Positions 54,271 through 62,919 of a stretch of 64,000 nucleotides of DNA are shown here, piece after piece; the stretch's first letter is position 1; each line of letters starts with the position of its first letter. A model generated the notes under the pieces. The model was not told where the DNA came from, did not search any database, and saw nothing but the letters and a program-made list of their open reading frames with translations. The translations under genes and the position numbers were made by a program. This stretch comes from JAPPFW01 sp965231815 (GTDB lineage Bacteria; Actinomycetota; Acidimicrobiia; Spongiisociales; Spongiisociaceae), in NCBI GenBank assembly GCA_965231815.1, contig OZ246890.1, positions 992,001 through 1,056,000 of the forward strand. The letters run 5' to 3'.

Positions 54271-55182
54271 CTAACTGTTTAACAGCCGGCAACTGTGACA
54301 TGCCCTGCTGATAGGTATCCGCTGGTGTTGTTTTTCGCAGAAACTGCAACCGCGAGCGCCGAATAGCCAGAGAGCAGGATCGAGAGCCGCGCAGGTACCG
54401 GCAATTCCTTGCGGCCCGCCGAAGTCAGCGATGGAGACCGCGTCCTGCCATGCCGACTGAATACGGCCTTTCACACTTCTATCTAGCGCAAGTCCGTGGG
54501 TATGGGTGACTCCCAGGTTTTCGGTAACCCTGCGTACATGCACATCAACCGCCACCGGGATGGTTTCCATTTGGCTTATGGCAGCTTCGCCCGGAGCGGC
54601 CATGATCCGCACCCACAACGGCGCTATCTTCGGTCCTCTGAGCAGCGGGAAGCGGGCCTTTCCGTTTCGTTTGCTCCGTAACGTCTGCCAGCAACTCACG
54701 GGCATCTCCGCGGCCTTCTTCGATCACCCGGCGCGGTGGGGCCTTCCTCGTCCGCCAGCGAGACCGCGATCCTCTTCCAAGCGTCACTGTCGGTGCTGTG
54801 TCGTTGGCTGACCTTGGTGGAGGACAGCACCTTCCGGAAGTGTCGGGACTACCCGGACTTCCGGCATTTCGGACCATGTGCCCGCAACTGCGTTTTCCCT
54901 AGTCGACAGATCGAACCCGTCGCCGTAGAAGGTATCTGCGATCACCTCCGCCAACTCGGACGTCTTCTTTCCTTCTAGATCGCCCATCGCTATCACCTTC
55001 CTTCCCGTGGCCGCACGGATTGTAGGTACGCCTTGACCACCCGATCCGTGAGCCACTACCCGGTAGGCGAACGGTGTGCGCACCTCCGCTCCAACCAGAT
55101 CCTGCCCGTGCTCGCAGGCCGAATGGTGGTGCGGGCACATCAAGGCCGAACTGTCCGAAGCGGAACCTCCGACCGCGGCCAC
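54271..55182 (-). pseudogene. Degraded HhH-GPD-like (DNA glycosylase-like) gene
   Basis: The minus strand shows coding fragments in three frames: LEGKKTSELAEVIADTFYGD, SSTKVSQRHSTDSDAWKRIA, RRVIEEGRGDARELLADV, FPLLRGPKIAPLWVRIMAAP, and IPVAVDVHVRRVTENLGVT ending in GTCAALDPALWLFGARGCSF. The VAVDVHVRRVTENLG pattern with a Cys-containing end resembles helix-hairpin-helix base-excision proteins. At least three frameshifts make it non-functional. Family assignment is tentative. Confidence 0.45.
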
Positions 55183-55227
55183 GGGTTGAGCCTGTGAACC
55201 CGGCGTAGCTGCAACGTAATGGGGCGG

Positions 55228-55803
55228 TTAGGACGTTGTTACGGTGACGGACTGCGAGCAGTCGATGTCTAAGAACTGGCTCACCAGCGTCCTTCCCTGC
55301 TGTCGGACTGTAGCGTCGCGCGCTGGCAAGCCAGGTCGCGCGGGCTCTGGTAGCGGACCAGCAAGGTGTGCCCAGTGTCTGAGCTTATCGAGAAGGCTTT
55401 CGGGGTCGGTTGGCCAGTTGATCGCCTCGGGTAACCCGGCGTTGTGGACAGCACGTCTACAGTCGTCTTCCGGATACCGCATTCTCGGCTTGCTCTCCAG
55501 CAACTGGAAGCACTCCTGGGCCACTCGTTCGGCTTTGCTGTTGTACTGATCGGCGATCCAGCGGGCGATGTCGCAAGGCGTCGCCTTTTCTGACATCGCG
55601 GGCGGAACCGCCCGCGATCGGGAGAGCTCAACTCGCCACTTGGCCCCGTCTTGGTTCTCGACCTCGGCTATCAGAGCTACCTCACCACGGTCTCGTCCGA
55701 AGGACTCGTGCCATATCCGATACTTGGCGCCCAGCATTTCAATTCGCAGCCGATCCGCATACTGTGGCCTACTGTCAGCAGTCACCAGGTAACCTCCGTC
55801 CAC
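55228..55803 (-). CDS. Hypothetical protein
   Basis: 191 residues, intact and soluble. RLRIEMLGAKYRIWHESFGR, EVALIAEVENQDGAKWRVEL, KATPCDIARWIADQYNSKAE and MRYPEDDCRRAVHNAGLPEA are well-formed coding segments with a beta-strand N-terminal half and helical C-terminal half. No family recognised. Confidence 0.6.
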   Translation of the reverse strand: MDGGYLVTADSRPQYADRLRIEMLGAKYRIWHESFGRDRGEVALIAEVENQDGAKWRVELSRSRAVPPAMSEKATPCDIARWIADQYNSKAERVAQECFQLLESKPRMRYPEDDCRRAVHNAGLPEAINWPTDPESLLDKLRHWAHLAGPLPEPARPGLPARDATVRQQGRTLVSQFLDIDCSQSVTVTTS

Positions 55804-56155
55804 TTAATTGCTCATTGGATACCGTAGCCGAGGGTTAGGCTTCCGGCGGCAGTGGCAAGATCCGCTGAAGGTCGTTCTCGGTCATTTCGAGGATGCCGTC
55901 GGCGATGATGGCGACCTCTCTGGCCACGCTGTTAAGCGGCTCTTCCCGTGCTCTGCCAACAGCCCGAACTGCTCAATGGTCATGACTGTAGGGACTGATT
56001 CTCGAGTTGACCTGCAATCTGTGTAGTTTGTCCCTGATCTCACCGCGAATATGTATCTCATCCGACGGTAGTTTTGGAGGTTCAACCCGGTTCTCGCCCA
56101 GAATGAGCGTCGACCGGCTGGCGGCCTTACAGACGACCTATCCTTGGGACTGCCT
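55804..56155. other. Gene-poor stretch upstream of the KAP gene
   Basis: Apart from a short minus-strand coding-like end (EVAIIADGILEMTENDLQRI then LPLPPEA), which lacks a start and looks like a relic, nothing is recognisable. The KAP promoter should lie here but was not identified. Confidence 0.35.
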
Positions 56156-57595
56156 ATGACTATTCGTCCTCCGAAGTTCGAGGTTTGCCCGGGAGATCCT
56201 TTCTGGAACGATACGTTGGCCCGCCGGGGCCGAGTGGAGGCGCTGTGCCGATTGATTATGGGCCAGCAAGACGCGGCTGTTGTGTCGATCAGTGGAGGGT
56301 TCGGCACGGGTAAGTCTGTGTTCCTCGAGATGTGCGCGGCGTATCTTGAACGCGCCGATGAGGACGTGTCCGTAATTCGGTTCGATGCCTGGCTGCAGAG
56401 CCACACGAACAACCCACTGATTGATCTCGTATCTGCATTGGCGCAACACCTCCCCGAAGATCGGAAGCGTCGCATTCTCGATCTTGCGATCAGGATGGGA
56501 CGGCATTTCATCAGAGACCTAGGAGAGTCCTGAAAAACGAGTCTTTCGGGGTTCGGTCGTTGGTAAAGCGCCTGGTCAGAGGGTTGCGGGTTAACGGCTG
56601 AACCCCTTTGTGCGGGGTTTCTCAGCACCCTCCTAGGGGAGCATGCTATAGCAGCGGCCACGGCCGGGATCCTCCAACTCGACTTGGACCCAGGCGAAAC
56701 AGACGGGTCTGATGCTGGTTTCTCCGCATGGGCCGAATCCGAGCGCCGCGTCGTCGAGTTCAAGGAGGCACTGGCTGAGGCGGTCGATGCCGACAGTGAC
56801 ATCTGTCGGCTTGTAGTGTTTGTTGACGAGTTAGACCGCTGTTTCCCTGAATACGCGATGGAATTGTTGAACACGGCTCGCCACCTTTTTGATGTGGCTG
56901 GCGTGGTGATAGTCCTCGGGATCAACCGGACTGAGTTGGAGCACCGGGTTCGGGAGGTATACGGACCTGGCTCCGATGCTGATGCGTACCTACGCCGCTT
57001 CGTGGACCTACCTATTGACCTCGGCCGTCCCGAACCCGTCCAGTTCCCTACGTATATGGAAAAAACCCTCGAGAACGCCGGAATCCCCCAATCCCAGCAG
57101 GGCGCTACCCTGGCCGCCGCGCTACAACTGGTCGCACTAGAGCCAAACGCCAGCCTGCGTTACCTTGAACAGACTGTGTATCGTGTTCGCCAACTGCTCA
57201 TCCCGCAACACCGTTTGTCGCTACGGGACCTAGCGCTAATCGCCATGCTGGTACTACGCACGGTAGACCGGGTGGTTTATGACAAATATGCGACGGATCG
57301 TTGCGATGCATTCGAGGCCGCGGTCGCGTTACGTAGTGGTCTGGAGGATGCCGCTGCACAGGCTGAAGGCCGAGGTCACGGTACCCTCCAATCAATGGTC
57401 TCAGCATTGATGGCGTTGACAGATTCTCAGAATCGCTCTTGCATTGACCTCTCCGAAGAGGACTTCGGTAAACGCTGCGAGGAGTCCGGTCTGGGTGACC
57501 CCACGATACTGCGGGAGCGCATGTACAACGTCTCCTTCCATTATTCGGATCTTAGCGTCAGGGCGGTAGCAGACAGGATTGATCTCGTGGTCTGA
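56156..57595 (+). pseudogene. KAP-family P-loop NTPase split by a MITE
   Basis: The upstream part (56156-56533, MTIRPPKFEVCPGDPFWND) has the Walker A SISGGFGTGKSVFLEMCAAY and the KAP block VIRFDAWLQSHTNNPLIDLV. After the 112-bp MITE the same frame continues from GEHAIAAATAGI with Walker B LVVFVDELDRCFPEYAMELL, sensor region VVIVLGINRTELEHRVREVY and the C-terminal helices, to 57595. The insertion plus its TA duplication is 114 bp (38 codons), so the frame is preserved, but the MITE brings stop codons. Without it the protein would be about 440 residues. KAP NTPases are membrane-linked signalling ATPases often found in phage-defence regions. Confidence 0.85.
56522..56633 (+). mobile_element. 112-bp MITE, copy 3, inside the KAP gene
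   Basis: GGAGAGTCCTGAAAAACG to CTCAGCACCCTCC, 112 bp, flanked by TA at 56520-56521 and 56634-56635. Inserted between the Walker A and Walker B halves of the KAP NTPase. Confidence 0.92.
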
Positions 57596-57823
57596 CGCTA
57601 CGGTCTTCGGAAAAGGCCACTCCGATCTCCAGCCAGTCTGAGATTGAAACAACTGTTATGCCCTCGAATTGTTGCCCCACGGTGCAGGGGCAATAATCTG
57701 TTGCAACCCTGGACGGCTTCTTAGCTGTCGACGGCCACTTTTCTCGATGTGCTGTCGCTCAGAAGCTATGGGCACCTCTTGGATACGGTCCTTGTGCATG
57801 CCGGGCCAGCACTGTTTCGGATC

Positions 57824-60559
57824 TCAGGCGGTAGCAACTTGGGCTTTGGCCATCTCGTGGAGTGTTTGGAGAGGATCTCGCCAAGGAAGCGTTTCGATGG
57901 ATGGTGGGCTCAGATCTTGGCTACTCCCGGTAACCCGATCAGCAAAGAGAAATGTGCCACACCGGTAGTCGGCGAATGCGATGATGTCGTGTGATCGATC
58001 TTCGAGTCGGATGTATTCGAGTTGAGGTTGGAGGGTGGTCAAGGTGGAGAAGGATCTGGAAGCTGAGTTGGGTGTCATGGCGATGTCCAACCTCTCAATC
58101 GTATAGATGTCCTCATGTCGCTCTCCGAGTGGCCCACGGCTAACGCGACCCCTCCTCGTGACGACTTGTTCCAGCCGGCATCCAAGAATACGAGCGATGG
58201 TGGAGCGCGGCTCGCTCTTAGCAACAAGAGATGCAAGACGGTTCAGCCTATTGATTACCTGCGATGCTGACTCACACTCGTGTCGAAGGTGAGTCGCGGC
58301 TTGGTAGACCGTGGTAGCCGTTGGCTGGAACAGGGGGTGCGGGAGGATCGTGCGCCATGCGTCGCGAACCTCGATCGTCGATTTGTCGGCTCTTTGGTTC
58401 TGGGTGTGTTTGAAGGCTTGGAATATTGAACAGAGGAGGACAGCTTCGGAGTGGTGGCGGTCGAGAATTTCGAGTGCTGCTTCTTGTTCACCGGTGCTGA
58501 GGGTGGCGAAGTATCCAGGTTCCTCCTTGCCTCCCCAGAAGAATTTCCAGAGGTTTGTTTGGGCACCGATAAGGCGGAGCGGGTCGGCGAGGTCGACCTG
58601 GATGAGTTTCCAGCACAGGTGGTTGAATATCACGTAGCTGGGAACTATGACGCTCGGCCCCACGTTGTGAACGAAGGCCTCATGGGTGAGACCGTTGACG
58701 AACCGCTGGATGAATCTATGGAACTGCCGTTTCGCCCGCGATCGCGCGGAAGCGCGACGGCGACTGTGTACCCGTTCTTCTACCTCGGCTGATTCTTCGT
58801 CTTCGGCGTCGATCTCTCTGGCGAGATCATCGAGCGGATCAGCGAATTGGTCGGAACCATTCGGTTCCGACTTTCCCCCGTTGCCTGGTTCGCTGTCGGT
58901 TGCGAATCGTCGGGCTATCGATGTGAGGAGTATCCCGACCGGAGTCGAGTTTGATGTGGAGCTTTGATCCCAGTTCCTGTACTGCGCCAGCTTGGGGTGG
59001 GACTGGATAGCGTCCCAATCTATGTCGTCGTAGCTCATCAAGGCAGCAGTTCTGTCGTCGTTCGGCTCCGGAGCTTTCTTTTTGGCCATCCGCCAGATAC
59101 TCCGGCCATCGATAACCAGTGCTTCCTCTAGTTGCGCAAGTAACTCCTTGAGTTCTTCGTCGTCCAGTTCGAAATCGCCAACTTGCTTTAGGAGGTTCGT
59201 GTGTGCCTGACCTGATGTGAGGGACATCAAGGTGTTGTGGTGGTACGGATAGGTTGGCGATGACTCCTCGCCGTTGTCGAAAATAAAGGATACGACAGCG
59301 ACTCGGTTCAGTATTTTCGCTGGCTTCTCGCCGAGCGTAACAGCGAATCTGGTCTTGCCGTTGGAAGGCTCACTTAACTCCAATTCGACCTCGGTGATTG
59401 GTTCTCCGGCGATGGTTAGTTGAGGCGGAACCCGCACTGCTCGGTCAAGAACGCCCGTCAGCTGAGGAGGTATCCAAGTGAGTTCCTCCACGGAATGTCG
59501 TAGCGGAGTTTCATCATCGTCGTCATCCGTCGCGATACTCAAACCAAGTTGAGACACATCGACTGCCGATCGACTGATGTTAAGACCGGTAGTGAGGTGA
59601 GTGAAGTCCCTAGCGTCACCCACCAGGAGGTTTGCTAGTTCGATATTGCCTTCGGGGTGAGTGCGGAGAAGCGCTGCCGACGAGATATTCGGTGATCCCT
59701 GCAGGCAGATCGTGACGTTCCGGCAGCGAGCGACTATGAACTTTGCGTGCAGGAAGGTTCCCGTGTCCTCTGCGTCGGCGGATCGGAGGTCAGTTCGTCC
59801 CGGTAACCCGGCTAGGACCATGGCTAGTCGCTCCGGGTCGATCGACGTGCGCCGTTCCTGCAAGAGCAGCTTGAGTGTCCCTGGAGAGGTTCTCTGGATG
59901 AGTTCGGCCAGTGCCTCACACCGGTGGTCGTAGAAGGGGGCATGCACAACGAGTTCGTTAACGGTGCGTCCGCGGATGGCCTCCACGAACTGATCGAGAA
60001 GAGACATCTCAAGGTTATGGCGTACCCGTGGGTTGTTGTCCCGTGCTTTCCCGTAGAGCCATGGCGCGTCCTGCCAAGCTTGCCGAATAAACTCGACGGC
60101 AAAGGGGTCCACCAAATCCCGTTCACATATCTGGTCGATGAAGCTTCTAGCGGCGAGGAACTCTCCGATCTGGCTCTGGCTATCTTCCGACCAGCTATGT
60201 CTGGAGAAACACTCACCTTGCGACGCGTAACCGGTCATGCTGAGGTTGCCCGACCCTACCGCTAGCAGACCCCGGTCCTGGCTCAGCAACATGATCAGCT
60301 TGGCGTGGGCGGCTCCGCTGGTCCAAATAGGTGCTAGTACGTAGGTTCTGTTCAAATAGCGGAGCTGCGTTCGGTTGTCCAACCCTGCCAGCCACCGTGT
60401 GACTTGTCGACCATCCGCTAGGATCGCTCTTCTTCGCGTCCGATGAAGTTGCCGAAGCAGCACCTGCTCGAAGAATTCAAGATCGGCGCCGTAGGTCACA
60501 ATGATGACGCTGTTCCATGCCTCGTTGAATAGATCAGGGATACGGATCCTGGGGGTCAT
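57824..60559 (-). CDS. Phospholipase D-like nuclease with two HKD motifs
   Basis: 911 residues. Two PLD motifs are present: HAKLIMLL with the downstream GSGNLSMTGY (His85, Lys87) and LHAKFIV with QGSPNISSAAL (His271, Lys273). Residues about 400-900 are helical with no recognised domain and acidic patches. Two intact HKD motifs predict a functional phosphodiesterase, most likely acting on nucleic acid. It is the last gene of a three-gene operon: its ATG overlaps the stop of the preceding gene by one base (TAATG). The PLD-plus-large-helical-tail form resembles effectors of defence systems, but the specific family was not recognised. Confidence 0.75.
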   Translation of the reverse strand: MTPRIRIPDLFNEAWNSVIIVTYGADLEFFEQVLLRQLHRTRRRAILADGRQVTRWLAGLDNRTQLRYLNRTYVLAPIWTSGAAHAKLIMLLSQDRGLLAVGSGNLSMTGYASQGECFSRHSWSEDSQSQIGEFLAARSFIDQICERDLVDPFAVEFIRQAWQDAPWLYGKARDNNPRVRHNLEMSLLDQFVEAIRGRTVNELVVHAPFYDHRCEALAELIQRTSPGTLKLLLQERRTSIDPERLAMVLAGLPGRTDLRSADAEDTGTFLHAKFIVARCRNVTICLQGSPNISSAALLRTHPEGNIELANLLVGDARDFTHLTTGLNISRSAVDVSQLGLSIATDDDDDETPLRHSVEELTWIPPQLTGVLDRAVRVPPQLTIAGEPITEVELELSEPSNGKTRFAVTLGEKPAKILNRVAVVSFIFDNGEESSPTYPYHHNTLMSLTSGQAHTNLLKQVGDFELDDEELKELLAQLEEALVIDGRSIWRMAKKKAPEPNDDRTAALMSYDDIDWDAIQSHPKLAQYRNWDQSSTSNSTPVGILLTSIARRFATDSEPGNGGKSEPNGSDQFADPLDDLAREIDAEDEESAEVEERVHSRRRASARSRAKRQFHRFIQRFVNGLTHEAFVHNVGPSVIVPSYVIFNHLCWKLIQVDLADPLRLIGAQTNLWKFFWGGKEEPGYFATLSTGEQEAALEILDRHHSEAVLLCSIFQAFKHTQNQRADKSTIEVRDAWRTILPHPLFQPTATTVYQAATHLRHECESASQVINRLNRLASLVAKSEPRSTIARILGCRLEQVVTRRGRVSRGPLGERHEDIYTIERLDIAMTPNSASRSFSTLTTLQPQLEYIRLEDRSHDIIAFADYRCGTFLFADRVTGSSQDLSPPSIETLPWRDPLQTLHEMAKAQVATA

Positions 60560-61260
60560 TACTCGTCTTCCAGGTTTGATGAGTCAAATACGCCCGTTGG
60601 GGGGAGATCGCCGACACGCCGCATCGCTTCGCCCTCCTCACTCAATTCATGATCTTTCTCATAGAGGCAGCTAGACCACCCGAGTTCGAAGAGGAAGGTC
60701 GCCAAAGCGTTGAACCTAGAGTCGTTCATTCCTACCTGCGTGACCTTCGAGAAGAAGCGCAGCCGCCCTGCCTCGCGTCGGAACCGGAAGGTATCGCCCG
60801 TCGTTGAGAGTTTCGCTACGGCTACCCGCTCGTGCTGGGAGATCACATAGTCGAGTGTGAGCCACTCAACCACCTCCCGTACCGTCGCTCCGCTGTCCAC
60901 CCAACCGCGGAGTTGGGTCAAGAACCGCTGCATACCGAGACGCTGGCGCCCTCCTGCCTGGACCGGAAACCAGTCTCTGGACGCGGTTAAAGCCAGTTCG
61001 GCTCTCCATAGTCGCGCCGCCACAAGGGTCAGTAGAGTCAGGGCTGCTGCTAGGTGAGCGGAGCCTGCTTCCTTCGAGGAGCGTCCGTATGCGAGCCACT
61101 CGATAATGGCATCCTCGGTCAGCCCGGCGTTAAGTTCCCATCGGTCGTCGAGCCCTCCCGAGACGGTGCCCAGGCTTGAAACCCATTCGAGTAGTCTGAT
61201 AAAGGGAGAACCCGCGGACAAGCCGGAATCCGGGAGACGGACTCCGATCGATAATTCCAA
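60559..61260 (-). CDS. Hypothetical protein of PLD operon
   Basis: 233 residues if started at TTG 61260. It is helical (ELNAGLTEDAIIEWLAYGRS, LAAALTLLTLVAARLWRAEL) and contains TVREVVEWLTLDYVISQHER, VAVAKLSTTGDTFRFRREAG and a C-terminal NDSRFNALATFLFELGWSSC. No family recognised. The first 44 codons overlap the end of the upstream gene in another frame; the upstream protein may originally have been fused to this one, with a frameshift at about 61260. The stop overlaps the PLD start. Confidence 0.6.
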   Translation of the reverse strand: MELSIGVRLPDSGLSAGSPFIRLLEWVSSLGTVSGGLDDRWELNAGLTEDAIIEWLAYGRSSKEAGSAHLAAALTLLTLVAARLWRAELALTASRDWFPVQAGGRQRLGMQRFLTQLRGWVDSGATVREVVEWLTLDYVISQHERVAVAKLSTTGDTFRFRREAGRLRFFSKVTQVGMNDSRFNALATFLFELGWSSCLYEKDHELSEEGEAMRRVGDLPPTGVFDSSNLEDE

Positions 61261-62299
61261 AGGATGCGAAGTCGATGCTGTCCAGCGAAGTCAATACGTC
61301 ACCGAGCGGGACAGGGCGCTGTTCGCCGTTCTGTTGGAGTCCCCACCAGACGAGGCGACGCCACATCTCGTTTATAGCGGCATTGTAATACTCACGCGCT
61401 TGGTACAATCGCCACCGACGGGCTGTGTGCAAGGTCGACTCGGTCGGAACGAAGGTCGGTCTAGCCGAACCGTTGTGCGCATGATCGGATCCGAAGTAGA
61501 CAAGGCGCCGGAAAGATGACTCGTCAACCTGAACCTCCGCTGTTTGTGCAGAAAGCTCACACATGAATTGCAGCGTTCGGCGACGAGCGGCCGCTTCAGC
61601 CGGGTTTCCCAGGTGAAGAAACGCGTCAACCAGAATCGGTCGGTCCAACGCGTCAGGTTCCCGCAGGCGGCAGTAACAGGCTCGCTGACCGTATTCGACG
61701 ACCACCTCACGCGGAATAATCTCGTTGTTACGGCCTATCCAGTGTTGATAGTACTCTGTGTCGGCTACTACTGACCGTAACGCCTGAGCAACGACTCGCC
61801 CGGCCGGTGTCACTGCATCTACGGGAAGTCCCAGACGCCGATCTGCGAGCGCAACGAGACCTATGGACTGCATCACAGAGGCGTAGTAGAGACCGTAGCC
61901 ACCCATTGGAGAGTCCATATAGTGAAACTCTGGATCGAACCCATCTGGGTTCCTCGCGATCACCGAGCGGACCCGACGAGTACCGATCGGTGCCCCACGA
62001 TGGTCAGGCCCGTCACACAGACTGCACGCAACCGAGTAGATAGACTCGAGCGGGCGGTACCATTCCCTCAACGCCCCCTTTGTGCGCGGAAGATCGCGCC
62101 TCCAGAACTCGTCGAGCGCGAAGGCGTAGAACGACCAATAACGAGGATGAATCGTCAACACATTGATCCCCGGCGACAGCCGGGGCAGGATCCGATCTGT
62201 AACCACCGACCCGAGTCCCAAATGATCCTGCCCCCCGCCCGGTAAGAACATTCTCTCCGTCCAATAAGGAACGGCGTCAACCAACTCAATCGAAGACAT
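61130..62299 (-). CDS. Hypothetical protein, first gene of PLD operon
   Basis: 389 residues beginning MSSIELVDAVPYWTERMFLP. Conserved-looking segments include INVLTIHPRYWSFYAFALDE, CSLCDGPDHRGAPIGTRRVR, YMDSPMGGYGLYYASVMQSI and RRWRLYQAREYYNAAINEMW. The CxxCDGxxxRG pattern could bind a metal. The protein is soluble. Its last 44 codons overlap the next gene in a different frame, so the real C-terminus may end near DSIDFASFG and continue in the next frame. No family recognised. Confidence 0.65.
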   Translation of the reverse strand: MSSIELVDAVPYWTERMFLPGGGQDHLGLGSVVTDRILPRLSPGINVLTIHPRYWSFYAFALDEFWRRDLPRTKGALREWYRPLESIYSVACSLCDGPDHRGAPIGTRRVRSVIARNPDGFDPEFHYMDSPMGGYGLYYASVMQSIGLVALADRRLGLPVDAVTPAGRVVAQALRSVVADTEYYQHWIGRNNEIIPREVVVEYGQRACYCRLREPDALDRPILVDAFLHLGNPAEAAARRRTLQFMCELSAQTAEVQVDESSFRRLVYFGSDHAHNGSARPTFVPTESTLHTARRWRLYQAREYYNAAINEMWRRLVWWGLQQNGEQRPVPLGDVLTSLDSIDFASFGIIDRSPSPGFRLVRGFSLYQTTRMGFKPGHRLGRARRPMGT

Positions 62300-62680
62300 C
62301 AGTGACTATCAGTGTTTCTTGTTCTGGAACTACGGTCCTTCAATGGTTGATCCCCAACTCTTCCCGGAATCGCGGTCCAACTCAGTACAACGAGTATTCG
62401 CGCTGAACATCACCCGGGGAACCTCCTCATTGATCTGACAAACATAGACGCCTACTTCCTCATCATGATCGGAGGGTATGACACTTCCGGCCCGCCTTCC
62501 AACCTGCGCGACCGGGTTTGCTCGTCGTACCCGTGGCACGGGCATTGTGTTGGATGCCGGAGCCTTTCCGGCCGGGTCTGGTTTGTTCGGATGAATACGC
62601 AAGCAAGAAGGTCTATACTGCTGGTTCTGTTGACCTCTCCGAAACGCCGGGCACGGCCTAGGTAGGCGGAGGGGTTGTAC
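62300..62680. other. Non-coding stretch before the tRNA pair
   Basis: No gene supported. It marks the right edge of the accessory region and should contain the tRNA promoter and any attachment-site duplication, but no copy of a tRNA 3' end was recognised. Confidence 0.4.
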
Positions 62681-62758
62681 GGGGGCGTGGTGAAGTCTGG
62701 AGTTCACGCCGGCCTGTCAAGCCGGAGGTCGCGGGTTCAAATCCCGTCGTCCCCGCCA
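62681..62758 (+). tRNA. tRNA-Asp (GTC)
   Basis: Cloverleaf with acceptor GGGGGCG/CGUCCCC, discriminator G and encoded CCA. The anticodon loop is CUGUCAA (anticodon GUC) in a CCGGC/GCCGG stem, with T-loop TTCAAAT. First of an adjacent Asp-Phe pair. Confidence 0.95.
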
Positions 62759-62798
62759 CAGGAGCCGACCCTCACGAGGTTGGTTTTCCTGTTTACGC

Positions 62799-62874
62799 GG
62801 CCAGGTAGCTCAGTCGGTAGAGCGCTGCTCTGAAAAAGCAGAGGTCCCCGGATCGACGCCGGGCCTGGCCACCA
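62799..62874 (+). tRNA. tRNA-Phe (GAA)
   Basis: Acceptor GGCCAGG/CCUGGCC, discriminator A and encoded CCA; D-stem GCUC/GAGC; anticodon loop CUGAAAA in a CUGCU/AGCAG stem gives anticodon GAA. It follows tRNA-Asp after 40 bp, so they likely share a transcript. Confidence 0.95.
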
Positions 62875-62919
62875 CCCCTGATTTTCTAATAGTCTTTCCC
62901 ATGGATACCCTGCCGACTC

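Noticed and set aside
55882..56925. 347-codon minus-strand frame across the MITE and KAP gene
   Set aside because: It runs antisense to the KAP Walker motifs and through the MITE; composition is Ser/Arg/Thr-rich with no domain.
57749..57994. 81-residue plus frame between KAP and PLD genes
   Set aside because: It overlaps the 3' end of the PLD gene in antisense and has no own signals.
57824..62299. DISARM or BREX system
   Set aside because: A PLD protein is present, but DrmA/DrmB, PglZ, BrxC and a methyltransferase are absent.
27400..62300. CRISPR array
   Set aside because: Repeats here are dispersed by kilobases; no regularly spaced 24-40-bp repeats and no cas genes.
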